A DNA stretch of 64,000 bases from Lewinellaceae bacterium. GTDB taxonomy: Bacteria > Bacteroidota > Bacteroidia > Chitinophagales > Saprospiraceae. Shown piece by piece: positions 24,299-32,987 of this stretch (position 1 is its first letter; every line of letters begins with the position of its first letter). The notes under the pieces are model-generated. The model was not told the DNA's origin. It did not search any database and worked only from the letters and a program-made list of their open reading frames with translations. The translations under genes were made by a program, and so were the position numbers. The stretch lies in the NCBI GenBank assembly GCA_016716135.1, contig JADJWX010000005.1, forward strand, positions 248,001 through 312,000, read 5' to 3'.

Positions 24299-24694
24299 AT
24301 GAAACCGATTTTTTATTTACCGGCACTGCTTTTTTTCTTTCTGATTTCCTGCCGGCCGGCGCCACCGGAAAGCCTGCCGCTGCCCACCGAAATCTGTGTG
24401 ACTACGGTACACCACAGCTGGCCGATCCCCGAAGCTACCGTTTATGTGAAATACAATGCCGACAGTTTTCCCGGGTACAAACAACCGGACGCCTACTTCG
24501 ATGCAATATTCAAAACCGGAAAAGACGGCCGGGGCTGCCTGGCCCCTGTGCCCGAAGGCCGGCATTGGCTGGTTGCGCTTGGGTACGACAGCCTCTACTA
24601 CCCGCATGATGTCATGGGAAATATGCCGGTTACCATTTCACTCGACGGCATCGCCAAATTTGACAGCATTATTTATGTTTCTGAAAAACATTGA
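24299..24694 (+). CDS. Small lipoprotein with a carboxypeptidase-regulatory-like fold
   Basis: A 131-residue lipoprotein; the signal ends LFFFLISCRP with a lipidated Cys18. The mature part looks like a single beta-sandwich (TVYVKYNADSFPG, then GRGCLAPVPEGRHWLVALGYDSLYYP), reminiscent of transthyretin-like or carboxypeptidase-regulatory domains. It has a His pair (TTVHHSWPIPEA) and one further Cys. The function is unknown. It lies 9 bp before the di-haem peroxidase and after a strong hairpin, so it is probably translated with that enzyme and may be an accessory of the MbnP/MbnH-like pair. Confidence 0.65.
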   Translation: MKPIFYLPALLFFFLISCRPAPPESLPLPTEICVTTVHHSWPIPEATVYVKYNADSFPGYKQPDAYFDAIFKTGKDGRGCLAPVPEGRHWLVALGYDSLYYPHDVMGNMPVTISLDGIAKFDSIIYVSEKH

Positions 24695-24703
24695 ATCTAA
24701 CGT

Positions 24704-25735
24704 ATGCGTACCTTTTGGTTTTTCCTGTGCCTGGCCGGCGTGATGCTGGCCGGCTGTAAAAAAGACGAGCCCAAGCCCAAATTCGAAGGGCCGTTTTTGC
24801 CGTCAAATTTTCCGCAACCTGCTTACGATCTCAGTCAGAATCCGGTTACGGAAGCGGGTTTTGCCTTGGGCAAAAAACTGTTTTACGATCCGCTGCTGAG
24901 CCGCGACAACAGCATCGCCTGCGCCGATTGTCATATTTCTTTTGCAGCATTCAGCCATCCCGATCACCCCACGAGCCACGGGATCGACGGTTTGTTCGGC
25001 CGGCGCAATGCCTTGCCCGTGCAGAATATGCTGTGGAAAACCGGTTTTTTCTGGGACGGCGGGGTCCCAAATCTCGATTTTGTGCCCTTGAATGCCATTC
25101 AAAGCCCGGTTGAAATGGACGAATTGCCAGACCAGGTACTGGCCAAATTACAGGCGCATCCGGAGTACCCTGCCCTGTTCCGGGATGCCTTCGGGAGCGA
25201 AAAAGTTACCACGGCAGCTTTTTTGCAGGCGCTGTCGCAGTTTATGGCCATGCTGGTAAGCGCCAACAGTCCCTACGACCACTACGTGCGCAATGAGCCG
25301 GGCGGTACCCTGCCGGGCGAGGCGCTGGAGGGGCTGGCCGTTTTTCAGCAAAAATGTGCGGGCTGCCACGCCACCGACCTGTTTACCGACCAGACTTATC
25401 GAAACAACGGCATTCTCAGTGATTTTACATTTGATCAGGGCCGCCACGAAATCAGCACGTTGCCGGATGACATCGGTAAATTCCGAGTGCCCTCTCTTCG
25501 CAACGTGGCAGTTACAGCCCCGTATATGCACAACGGCAAGTTTAAAACACTGGAATCGGTGCTCGACCATTACGATGCCGGCGTAAAGGACAGTCCAACC
25601 CTTGATCCGCTGTTGCGCCGGGCCGACGGTACCCTGGGTATTCCGCTAAGCGCCCAGGAGAAAAGCCGGTTGCTTGCTTTTTTGCAGACCTTGACCGATG
25701 AGGATTTTATACGCGACACGCGATTCGCGCAATAA
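24704..25735 (+). CDS. MbnH/MauG-like di-haem cytochrome c peroxidase family lipoprotein
   Basis: A periplasmic or outer-membrane lipoprotein (lipobox VMLAGC, Cys18) with two haem c sites: CADCH (Cys73-His77) and CAGCH (Cys218-His222). Length (343) and features such as WDGGVPNLDFVPLNA, FRVPSLRNVAVTAPYMHNG and ESVLDHYDAG place it in the bacterial cytochrome c peroxidase/MauG superfamily. In MbnH these haems carry out oxidation of a Trp on MbnP. Presence with an MbnP-like gene makes that the first hypothesis. A simple H2O2-reducing peroxidase is the alternative. It is the last gene of the cluster, with a candidate terminator 156 bp beyond the stop. Confidence 0.88.
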   Translation: MRTFWFFLCLAGVMLAGCKKDEPKPKFEGPFLPSNFPQPAYDLSQNPVTEAGFALGKKLFYDPLLSRDNSIACADCHISFAAFSHPDHPTSHGIDGLFGRRNALPVQNMLWKTGFFWDGGVPNLDFVPLNAIQSPVEMDELPDQVLAKLQAHPEYPALFRDAFGSEKVTTAAFLQALSQFMAMLVSANSPYDHYVRNEPGGTLPGEALEGLAVFQQKCAGCHATDLFTDQTYRNNGILSDFTFDQGRHEISTLPDDIGKFRVPSLRNVAVTAPYMHNGKFKTLESVLDHYDAGVKDSPTLDPLLRRADGTLGIPLSAQEKSRLLAFLQTLTDEDFIRDTRFAQ

Positions 25736-25890
25736 GACCTGGTTTATCATTCGGATTGCACCTTGTAAAACAAAACCGGATATTTTTTCCCCATTTGCGC
25801 GCAAAGTGCCGTTTCTTTGCAGTCGAAATTGAATCCAAGGCTGGCAACTGTACGAATGAAATACTGCACATTTTTAAAAAAAATAAAAGC

Positions 25891-25928
25891 ATCCTCCACA
25901 CGTATTCAGCGTCTGGGGGATTTTTTTT
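25891..25928 (+). terminator. Candidate terminator of the copper-type cluster
   Basis: An 8-bp stem with one G-U pair (25891-25898 with 25914-25921), then eight T. It lies 156 bp after the di-haem enzyme and 63 bp before pyrH. Confidence 0.5.
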
Positions 25929-25990
25929 ACCAAAAATGCACAGTCCGGCACCAATATTGAACTGCTTCTAACTACAAATCTGGTCTGCCA

Positions 25991-26704
25991 ATGACGCGCA
26001 AGTACAAACGCATTCTGCTAAAACTTTCCGGCGAAAGCCTTATGGGACAACAACGATTCGGTATCGCCGCCGATATGCTCCAGCATTATGCCCATCAAAT
26101 CAAAGAACTGCGCGACCTGGGCGTCGAAATAGCCGTGGTCATTGGCGGTGGCAACATTTTTCGCGGCATACAATCGGGAGGTTCCGGCATTGAGCCCGTT
26201 ACGGGCGACTACATGGGCATGCTGGCCACGGTCATCAACGGCCTCGCGCTCCAAAGCGCCCTGGAAAGCCTGGGGGTGTATACCCGCCTGATGACCGCCT
26301 TGAAAATGGAAAACATCGCCGAACCTTACATCCGGCGCCGCGCCATCCGGCATCTGGAAAAAGGCCGGGTGGTCATTTGCGCCGCCGGCACCGGCAATCC
26401 CTACTTTACTACTGACAGTGCCGCCGCGCTGCGCGCCAATGAAATCGGCGCCGATGTGATCCTCAAAGGCACCCGCGTAGACGGTATCTACACTGCCGAC
26501 CCGGAAAAAGACCCCGGCGCCATCAAGTTTGACCGGCTGACCTTCGCCAAAGTGATCAGCCTGGGCCTCGAAGTGATGGACATGACGGCATTCACCCTCT
26601 GCCGCCAGAATAACATGCCGATCATCGTGTTCGACATCAACTCCCCCGACAACCTGCGTCGCATCGTGACCGGCGAAGAAGTCGGCACCCTCGTAGAGGG
26701 CTAG
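25991..26704 (+). CDS. pyrH: UMP kinase
   Basis: Phosphorylates UMP to UDP with ATP in pyrimidine nucleotide synthesis; cytoplasmic and hexameric. It is 237 residues, the normal size. The amino-acid-kinase fold is clear: KRILLKLSGESLMG at the N-terminus, AVVIGGGNIFRG, the GRVVICAAGTGNPYFTTD motif, and the DVILKGTRVDGIYTADP stretch near 155. GTP-activation and UTP-inhibition are features of the bacterial family. It stands between two metal-redox loci and is followed by xth 48 bp downstream on the same strand; a ribosome recycling factor gene, often its neighbour, is absent. Confidence 0.96.
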   Translation: MTRKYKRILLKLSGESLMGQQRFGIAADMLQHYAHQIKELRDLGVEIAVVIGGGNIFRGIQSGGSGIEPVTGDYMGMLATVINGLALQSALESLGVYTRLMTALKMENIAEPYIRRRAIRHLEKGRVVICAAGTGNPYFTTDSAAALRANEIGADVILKGTRVDGIYTADPEKDPGAIKFDRLTFAKVISLGLEVMDMTAFTLCRQNNMPIIVFDINSPDNLRRIVTGEEVGTLVEG

Positions 26705-26752
26705 TTTTTTCAACCCGGGTATATTCGCGGGCACACTGGAAAACCCATTTTC

Positions 26753-27517
26753 ATGACGATTACCTCCTACAACATCAACGGCCTGCGTTCGGCGATTTCC
26801 AAAGGATTTATGGATTGGCTGAATACGGAGCAATTTGATATCGTTTGCCTGCAGGAAATTAAAGCCTTGCCGCAGGATATCCCCTTGCTGGAACTGGAAG
26901 CTATGGGCTACCAACATCACTGGCATACTGCCGAAAAAAAGGGATACAGCGGCCTGTTAACCCTCAGCAAACAAAAACCCGATAACGTAGTGGCGGGTTG
27001 CGGCATGGAAAAATACGACCGCGAAGGCCGTATTCTGCGCACCGATTTCGGCGACTGGACGCTGCTCAACTGCTACTTTCCCTCCGGCACAACGGGGGAG
27101 GAACGCCAGACATTCAAAATGGAATTTCTCGACGATTTTTTCCGCTGGGTTCAGGAACTGAAAAAAGAACGCCCGCAATTGATCGTCGTCGGCGATTATA
27201 ACATTGCCCATACCGAGCAGGATATCCACAACCCGAAAAGCAACAAAAACAGCAGCGGCTTCCTGCCTGAAGAGCGCGCCTGGATGACCAAATGGTTGGA
27301 AAACGGGTTCACCGATGCGTTCCGGCACAAACACCCGGACGAGCAGGAATACAGCTGGTGGAGTTTCCGGGCCAATGCCCGCGCCAATAACAAAGGCTGG
27401 CGCATCGACTACCAATCTGTCACCGACGGACTTGCTGCCCGCATCATTGATGCACGGCAACTGACCACCGTGATGCACTCCGACCACTGCCCGGTCTGGA
27501 TGGAAATTGATTTGTAG
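26753..27517 (+). CDS. xth: Exodeoxyribonuclease III / AP endonuclease
   Basis: A DNA repair nuclease that cuts 5' to abasic sites and has 3'-5' exonuclease and 3'-phosphatase activity. It is 254 residues. Conserved elements of the EEP fold are YNINGLRSAISKG (Asn binding), CLQEIKA (metal-binding Glu), the VVGDYNIAHTEQDIHNPK stretch (catalytic Asp/Asn) and the final HSDHCPVWMEI (catalytic Asp-His). The WRIDYQSVT segment before the end supports ExoIII rather than Ape-like eukaryotic forms. It is convergent with a di-haem peroxidase gene only 5 bp away. Confidence 0.95.
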   Translation: MTITSYNINGLRSAISKGFMDWLNTEQFDIVCLQEIKALPQDIPLLELEAMGYQHHWHTAEKKGYSGLLTLSKQKPDNVVAGCGMEKYDREGRILRTDFGDWTLLNCYFPSGTTGEERQTFKMEFLDDFFRWVQELKKERPQLIVVGDYNIAHTEQDIHNPKSNKNSSGFLPEERAWMTKWLENGFTDAFRHKHPDEQEYSWWSFRANARANNKGWRIDYQSVTDGLAARIIDARQLTTVMHSDHCPVWMEIDL

Positions 27518-27522
27518 GACCG

Positions 27523-28479
27523 CTATTTTTTCCCGTCTACAAGAAAACGGTCGTCAGTGAGGGCATGCAAAAATGCCTCCAGATCCACTTTTTCCTGCTC
27601 CGTGAGGCCAAGCGGTTTGGCCAGAAGTGTATCGCGGTTAAAGCTGTGCGTGACAAATTTGTCGGGCTGGTCGTAGTAGTCGATCACTTCCCGGAGTGTG
27701 TTGAAGGACCCGTCGTGCATATAGGGCCCCGTTACGGCGATATTGCGCAGCCCAGGCACTTTGAATTTGCCGAGGTCTGCCGAGTCTTTGGTTATGGCAA
27801 AACGCCCCGGGTCGTTGTATTTTTTTCCGTCGAACAAACCAATATTTCGAAACTCGTCGCCGGTAAAATCGGGTGAAAAGTGGCAGTCGAAGCACTTGCC
27901 TTTGTTCATCAGCACCTGCCGGCCCCGTATTGCCGACGCCGACATGGCCGATGCATCGCCCTGCATCCAACGGTCGAAAGGCGTATCGGCAGTTTCCAGG
28001 GTACGCACGAAGGCGGCCAGGGCATCGGCCAAGGTTAGGGTGTCGGGCTGACGCCCGTAAATTGCCTTAAAATAAGCCTGGTAGCGCGTACTCTGGCGCA
28101 GGCGTTCAAGTGCTGCGGGCAGTGGCAGGTTCATCTCCACCGGATTTTCAATCGGCTGCACTACCTGCGCCTCCAGGGTGGCGGCGCGGCCATCCCAGAA
28201 AAAGGCCGACCGGGCGCTCATGTTCGTAATAGCCGGGGTATTGCGCGATCCGGCCTGCCCGTCGACACCAAAACTCACCGCCGTAGTATCCGAAAAGGCA
28301 AAAGCCGGAATATGACAGGTGGCGCAACTGATGCTTTGATCTGACGACAAAATCGGATCTTCAAAAAGCAAACGCCCCAAGTCTTCGCTGCTCAACGGCG
28401 CTTTTTCAAGTGGCTGGTAGGCTGTCGGGAAAATAAAAAAGCCCGCGAAGAGGCCCAGGTACAAGAAAATACGATGCAT
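27523..28479 (-). CDS. Second di-haem cytochrome c peroxidase/MauG family protein
   Basis: A periplasmic di-haem enzyme. The start at 28479 is chosen because it opens onto the signal peptide (MHRIFLYLGLFAGFFIF), giving 318 residues; an in-frame upstream codon at 28533 adds only charged residues. Haem sites are CATCH (in SISCATCHIPAF) and CFDCH (KCFDCHFSPD). Other family marks are FFWDGRAATLEAQVVQPI and KVPGLRNIAVTGPYMHDG. Family members reduce peroxide or oxidise protein residues. It has no lipobox and no MbnP-like neighbour, unlike the enzyme 2.8 kb to the left, so an ordinary peroxidase role is more likely. It is a single gene, convergent with xth. Confidence 0.87.
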   Translation of the reverse strand: MHRIFLYLGLFAGFFIFPTAYQPLEKAPLSSEDLGRLLFEDPILSSDQSISCATCHIPAFAFSDTTAVSFGVDGQAGSRNTPAITNMSARSAFFWDGRAATLEAQVVQPIENPVEMNLPLPAALERLRQSTRYQAYFKAIYGRQPDTLTLADALAAFVRTLETADTPFDRWMQGDASAMSASAIRGRQVLMNKGKCFDCHFSPDFTGDEFRNIGLFDGKKYNDPGRFAITKDSADLGKFKVPGLRNIAVTGPYMHDGSFNTLREVIDYYDQPDKFVTHSFNRDTLLAKPLGLTEQEKVDLEAFLHALTDDRFLVDGKK

Positions 28480-28587
28480 AACGGGTGCAAAGATACGGAT
28501 ACCGCGGCTTGTCCGGGTAGAGGTTCTTGTCATTTGCCGGTGTGCTTTTCGTCATGCTGAACCGCGCCGTGTTGTGGCGTCCACCAA

Positions 28588-29070
28588 TCAACGCGTCAGC
28601 ACATCAATCACCGTTTTCACGGCCACAAAAATTGGCTCCCGCCCTTCTTTGGTGACCAGCGCAAGGGGATTGTCTTCATCTTCCAACACGGCTTCTTCGG
28701 CAAAAGCCAGCAGATCTTCCTGCGGCGTGTTTTCAAAAAAAGCATTCAGGCGATCGCGAAAATTCTTGGCGGTGCTTGCCTCCAGCATTTCATAGTTTTT
28801 TTCTTCGGCCTCTCCAATTACTTCTTCAGGCACCGTTTCGACCGGGCCGTTCACCTTTTGGTTGGCCATCCAGACGATGAGGGCTAGGTATTGCAGAAAA
28901 CCCTGCTCATCGTCGGTAAGCAGGTGGAAGTTGTCGTCATTGAACAGGTAGGCCACCAAAACAGGCTGCTCTTCGGCAAACTGTTCCATGTGGCGCTCCG
29001 TTTGTTCGTCGCTCAGCGAATCCAGGAGATCAATGATCGAATCGATAATTTTTTCAGAAACAAATTTCAT
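28588..29070 (-). CDS. Acidic cytoplasmic hypothetical protein, 160 aa
   Basis: I do not recognise a named family. The 160-residue protein is strongly acidic, mostly helical in look, with no signal peptide or membrane segment. Recognisable stretches are SDEQTERHMEQFAEEQPVL near 20-38 and LTKEGREPIFVAVKTV near the C-terminus. Similar unnamed proteins occur widely in Saprospiraceae-like genomes. It is a single gene between a peroxidase gene (minus strand) and an amidotransferase-like gene (plus strand) with a 248-bp gap on the right, where no gene is seen. No role is proposed. Confidence 0.65.
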   Translation of the reverse strand: MKFVSEKIIDSIIDLLDSLSDEQTERHMEQFAEEQPVLVAYLFNDDNFHLLTDDEQGFLQYLALIVWMANQKVNGPVETVPEEVIGEAEEKNYEMLEASTAKNFRDRLNAFFENTPQEDLLAFAEEAVLEDEDNPLALVTKEGREPIFVAVKTVIDVLTR

Positions 29071-29345
29071 GTATCAAGCAGGGGTAATTGAAAAGGGGCG
29101 ACAAAAATATACACTTGAACGCGAAAAAAATGGACTGTATTCCGACCTTTACCACCCCTGCCCGATTTGTCCCCTACCCATCCTAATCATTTTGGCATGT
29201 TTTTGTCAGCATACCGGCAACTGCATGATGACCTCATTTGTTTTTAAAACAGGCTCACACCTGTACTTACGCCTCGTTTAAGGTGCTGCATGCGATTATT
29301 TCGCCGCCCGTCTGACTGGTGTACAAAGCCAACTTTATACTGCTT

Positions 29346-30158
29346 ATGCTTCGTGCTGCTCTTCTCGACATGTACAACGGCGAATCCAATCGCGGCATTC
29401 CCATGCTGAAATCGATGCTCGCCCGCTATGCCAATGTGCTCCGGTTTGATCATTTTGACGTGCGCGTAAAAAATGAACTCCCCGATCTTTCCTACGATAT
29501 TTATTTGTTTTCCGGTGGCCCGGGCGATCCGTTGGAAGCCGGGGGCGCTTGGTTTAACCCGTTTTTTCAGCTCATGGAAGGCCTTTGGCAACTGAACAAG
29601 AACACGGTGGAGCCTGACCAGAAAAAGCATGTTTTTTTCATCTGCCATTCTTTCCAGATGGCCTGTCATCATTTTGGCCTGGGCGCAGTGAGCCAGCGGG
29701 CAAAAATGTCATTCGGCACCTACCCCGTGCATAAAACGCATTATGGAAAAGAAGAGGCCTTTTTCGAAGGCTTACCTGATCCGTTCTACATCGCCGATTT
29801 CAGGCGCTTTCAGGTGCTCCAGCCCAACCGCGAACGGTTTCACGCCATGGGAGCAAAAATTTTATGTTTGGAAACATTGGCGCCGCATGTGCATACCGAA
29901 CGCGCCCTGATGGCCGTGCGCTTCAGCCCGGAGATGTTTGGCACCCAGTTTCACCCGGAGGCCGATCCGGCCGGCCTGCTGGAATATTTCCGGGAACCAG
30001 AGCGCAAAAATTCCATTGTGGAAGAACACGGCGAAGCCCGGTATTTCCGCATGATGCACGATCTGGCCAGTCCGTTGAAAATTCAGCGCACCTACGATAC
30101 CGTTATTCCAAGCTTTCTGGAAAATGCAGTCGAACAGCTCACGCTATTGCCTGCCTGA
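29346..30158 (+). CDS. Class I glutamine amidotransferase-like protein
   Basis: A cytoplasmic protein with the class-I glutamine amidotransferase fold: nucleophile Cys in FFICHSFQMACHHF and the His-Glu of the triad in GTQFHPEADP. The frame starts at 29319, but the ATG at 29346 (MLRAALLDMYNGESNRG) fits the family's N-terminus better, giving 270 residues. Such proteins hydrolyse glutamine or gamma-glutamyl compounds for a partner synthase, or act as stand-alone hydrolases (YP_GATase-like). The extra 60 residues after the His-Glu motif are not part of the standard fold. No synthase gene is adjacent, so the reaction is unknown. Confidence 0.78.
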   Translation: MLRAALLDMYNGESNRGIPMLKSMLARYANVLRFDHFDVRVKNELPDLSYDIYLFSGGPGDPLEAGGAWFNPFFQLMEGLWQLNKNTVEPDQKKHVFFICHSFQMACHHFGLGAVSQRAKMSFGTYPVHKTHYGKEEAFFEGLPDPFYIADFRRFQVLQPNRERFHAMGAKILCLETLAPHVHTERALMAVRFSPEMFGTQFHPEADPAGLLEYFREPERKNSIVEEHGEARYFRMMHDLASPLKIQRTYDTVIPSFLENAVEQLTLLPA

Positions 30159-30183
30159 CGGAATTTTTTGAAAAACAATACGG

Positions 30184-31113
30184 CTATTCCGCTACCTTTT
30201 TCCGGATCAACACTTTCCGGCCTTCCATTTCGTACTGCAAGCCCAGCGGCTCGCATACCATGCGTAAGGCAAACGGAAGATCGTGGTGAATAAACACCCC
30301 GCTGAACCGCCGGCCTTCCATCCCGGAAGCACCAATGGAAATATTGTACTGGCGTTCCAACTCGGCAAACACCTCGTACACCGGTGCATCGGCAAAGCGG
30401 CTTTCACCTTGCATCCACGACGGCCAGGGGTCGACAATGGGTTCCAGCGGCGCCCACAAACCATCCCGGGCACTCGAGCGTTGCCCGGCGCGCAAGGCCT
30501 GCTTGATGCCTTTGTCAGTGGAGGCCTGGACCAGGCCGGTGTAACAGGCCACCACAAAAGCACTACCGCGATATTTTACGGTAAAAGATGTGCCAAGCAC
30601 CTTCACCGAGCCGGATACTGTTTCCACCACAAAGGGCGCAAGACCTTTTTTTACCTGAAAAAACGCCTCGCCGAGCAAGCGGACCCGGCGCTCGGTTGTC
30701 CAGTTTCCTGGAACTATTTCGACCGACGAAACCGCATTTAGGCGCACCGTGGAGCCGTCGGGCAGTTCCACTGTTTTTTGTTCGCCAATGGCCGTAGCGG
30801 AAATTGAAGGACCGGCGGGCGCCGGTTGGAAAACCGTCCAGGCCAATAAAGCCAGGGAAAGCACCGCAGCACCGCCAACCAACCACCAGAGTATGTGCAA
30901 TCTGGCGTTTTTTTCAGGAGCCTCCGATGCAGGAATACGGCCCAGCAAGTCTTGAATTTCCGCTTCGGACAAACTTTTGGGCTCTCTGAGACCCAGCAAA
31001 CGCCGGAAAACAGGAAAGTACGGATGCCGTTCAACAACCTGGCGGTCGGCATCGGAAAGATCGCCTTTGATCCAGCGGGCGAAGAGCGCATTATGGCGGA
31101 ATGCGTTTTCCAT
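30184..31113 (-). CDS. FecR family anti-sigma/signal-transfer membrane protein (orphan)
   Basis: A single-span inner-membrane protein of 309 residues. The cytoplasmic N-terminus (1-80) would hold the sigma factor. The membrane segment at about 84-106 includes LWWLVGGAAVLSLALLAW. The FecR domain covers about 110-210 (TVELPDGSTVRLNAVSSVE and RRVRLLGEAFFQVKKG). The C-terminal DUF4974-type domain (about 235-305) resembles the secretin/TonB short domain (VYEVFAELERQYNISIGAS). FecR proteins pass signals from TonB receptors to ECF sigma factors. Here no sigma gene or receptor is adjacent; the gene is divergent from the DUF1800/DUF1501 pair. This makes it an orphan whose partner lies elsewhere. Confidence 0.85.
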   Translation of the reverse strand: MENAFRHNALFARWIKGDLSDADRQVVERHPYFPVFRRLLGLREPKSLSEAEIQDLLGRIPASEAPEKNARLHILWWLVGGAAVLSLALLAWTVFQPAPAGPSISATAIGEQKTVELPDGSTVRLNAVSSVEIVPGNWTTERRVRLLGEAFFQVKKGLAPFVVETVSGSVKVLGTSFTVKYRGSAFVVACYTGLVQASTDKGIKQALRAGQRSSARDGLWAPLEPIVDPWPSWMQGESRFADAPVYEVFAELERQYNISIGASGMEGRRFSGVFIHHDLPFALRMVCEPLGLQYEMEGRKVLIRKKVAE

Positions 31114-31215
31114 CTTTGGATTTTCTTAACGCATTTTAAGGGAATAAATTTTACTTTGGTGTATTCCACCGGTCTAACCGCACGTTAAATGCACTGAACC
31201 AAACCCACCAGGCGT

Positions 31216-32934
31216 ATGAGCCATTTAGACAGACGTACCTTTTTAGCCCTTGGTAAAAAAACCGCCCGACCCACCCAAACCATCACCGATCAAACACTTG
31301 TGCCGATTCCTGTTGCGCTGGAAGCCCAAATGGCGGCCCGGGCAGAGAACCCTCCCACATCAGGGCTGGCGCCCTATTCGGGCCCCTGGACGAAGTCCGA
31401 AGTGCTTCACCTGCTGCGCCGTACCCTTTTCGGGCCTGTGAAAGCCGATGTGGATTATTTCATGGGAAAATCAATGCTGGATGCGGTCAATGAAATTCTG
31501 TACACGCCGTACACCCCGCCGCCCGAACCGGTGAACGATTACAACAACCCCAATTACACCGACCCGACGGTGCCCTTCGGCCAAAGTTTTCTGAACGCGC
31601 CGTATGAACCCGGCGCCGAATTTTACCGCCTCGAAAGCGTGCGCGCCTGGTGGATTCGCCAAATGATGGACAGCGGCCGCAGCATCCGCGAGAAAATGAC
31701 GCTTTTCTGGTACAACCACATCCCCGTCCAATTCTCGGAAGCGCCCTTCGGCAGCATGCTCTACCGCTACAACAAACTATACCGCGAGCAGGCGCTGGGC
31801 AATTTTAAAACCATGATGCGGGCCATCACCCTCGACCCGGCCATGCTGATTTACCTGAACGGCTACCTGAACTCCGCATCGGCGCCCGACGAAAATTATG
31901 CGCGTGAAATCCAGGAACTTTTCGTCATAGGCAAAGACCTGCCCGATCACTTCACCGAAGACGACGTCAAAGCCGCTGCCCGGTTGCTCACCGGCTGGCG
32001 TACCGACGGCTTCACCACGTTTTTCTTTCCTACGGAACACGATCTTGGGGACAAGCAGTTTTCCGCTTTTTACGGCAACCGGCTGATCAAAGGCCCGGGT
32101 CAGGTTGACCCCAACGCCGGCAATGTTGAACTGGATGCATTTCTCGACATGCTGTTCGACCACCCGGAGGCCGCCCGGTATGTGTGCCGCAAGTTGTACC
32201 GCTTTTTCGTGTACCACGAAATCGATGCACAAACCGAGCAAAACGTCATTGAACCGCTGGCGCAAATTTTCCGCAACAACAACTATGATATTCTCCCCGT
32301 ACTCGATGTATTGTTCAAGAGCGAGCACTTTTTCGATGTGCTGAACCGCGGGGCAATGATCAAAAGTCCGGTGGATATGGTTGTCGGATTATTTAAACTC
32401 TTCGGCATCAACCTGCCCGGCAATGCGGATTTGCTCGACAACTTTGCCATCAGCCTTCAAATGGGCGTTCGCATGGCCGACATGCTGCAACAGCCCGGCG
32501 ACCCGCCCAACGTGGCCGGTTGGCAGGCATATTACCAAAAACCGTTTTTGGATAAATTGTGGATCAATACCGCCACGCTGCCCGAGCGCGGCCGGTTTAC
32601 CGACACGATGGTGTTTGCCGGAATTTTCGGCTTCAACAACCGCGCCGTGATCGACCCGTTGGCCTGGGCAAGTACGCTCAGCGACCCCGCCGACCTGAAC
32701 ACGCTGATCGACGAATCGCTCGAACTGCTGTTTGGCCTGCCGGTTTCGCAAACCGTGAAAAACTCGTTTAAGCCCATTTTGCTCTCGGGTTTGCCCAATG
32801 ATTCCTACTGGACGATCGCCTGGGAACTTTGGGAAGCCAACCCGGGTGATCAGATGCTCGCCGGCGCCGTGCGTACGCGCCTTCAGGCTTACCTGTACCG
32901 GGTGCTTCAAATCGAGGAAACGCACTTGATCTGA
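31216..32934 (+). CDS. DUF1800 family protein
   Basis: A 572-residue DUF1800 protein. Family marks are the N-terminal LHLLRRTLFGPVKADVDYF, the central IREKMTLFWYNHIPVQF, ENYAREIQELFVIG, and the later PPNVAGWQAYYQ. No signal peptide of the ordinary kind is evident; the first 14 residues (SHLDRRTFLALGKKT) resemble a degenerate Tat-type leader as in other DUF1800 proteins. The function of the family is not established. In Bacteroidota it is almost always encoded next to a DUF1501 protein, as here (17 bp gap), which suggests they act together. The FecR-like gene upstream is divergent. Confidence 0.88.
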   Translation: MSHLDRRTFLALGKKTARPTQTITDQTLVPIPVALEAQMAARAENPPTSGLAPYSGPWTKSEVLHLLRRTLFGPVKADVDYFMGKSMLDAVNEILYTPYTPPPEPVNDYNNPNYTDPTVPFGQSFLNAPYEPGAEFYRLESVRAWWIRQMMDSGRSIREKMTLFWYNHIPVQFSEAPFGSMLYRYNKLYREQALGNFKTMMRAITLDPAMLIYLNGYLNSASAPDENYAREIQELFVIGKDLPDHFTEDDVKAAARLLTGWRTDGFTTFFFPTEHDLGDKQFSAFYGNRLIKGPGQVDPNAGNVELDAFLDMLFDHPEAARYVCRKLYRFFVYHEIDAQTEQNVIEPLAQIFRNNNYDILPVLDVLFKSEHFFDVLNRGAMIKSPVDMVVGLFKLFGINLPGNADLLDNFAISLQMGVRMADMLQQPGDPPNVAGWQAYYQKPFLDKLWINTATLPERGRFTDTMVFAGIFGFNNRAVIDPLAWASTLSDPADLNTLIDESLELLFGLPVSQTVKNSFKPILLSGLPNDSYWTIAWELWEANPGDQMLAGAVRTRLQAYLYRVLQIEETHLI

Positions 32935-32987
32935 TCCACGGTAAACACCGGTTGAAATCCACATTTTTTTTCAAAAACAATTCAAGC

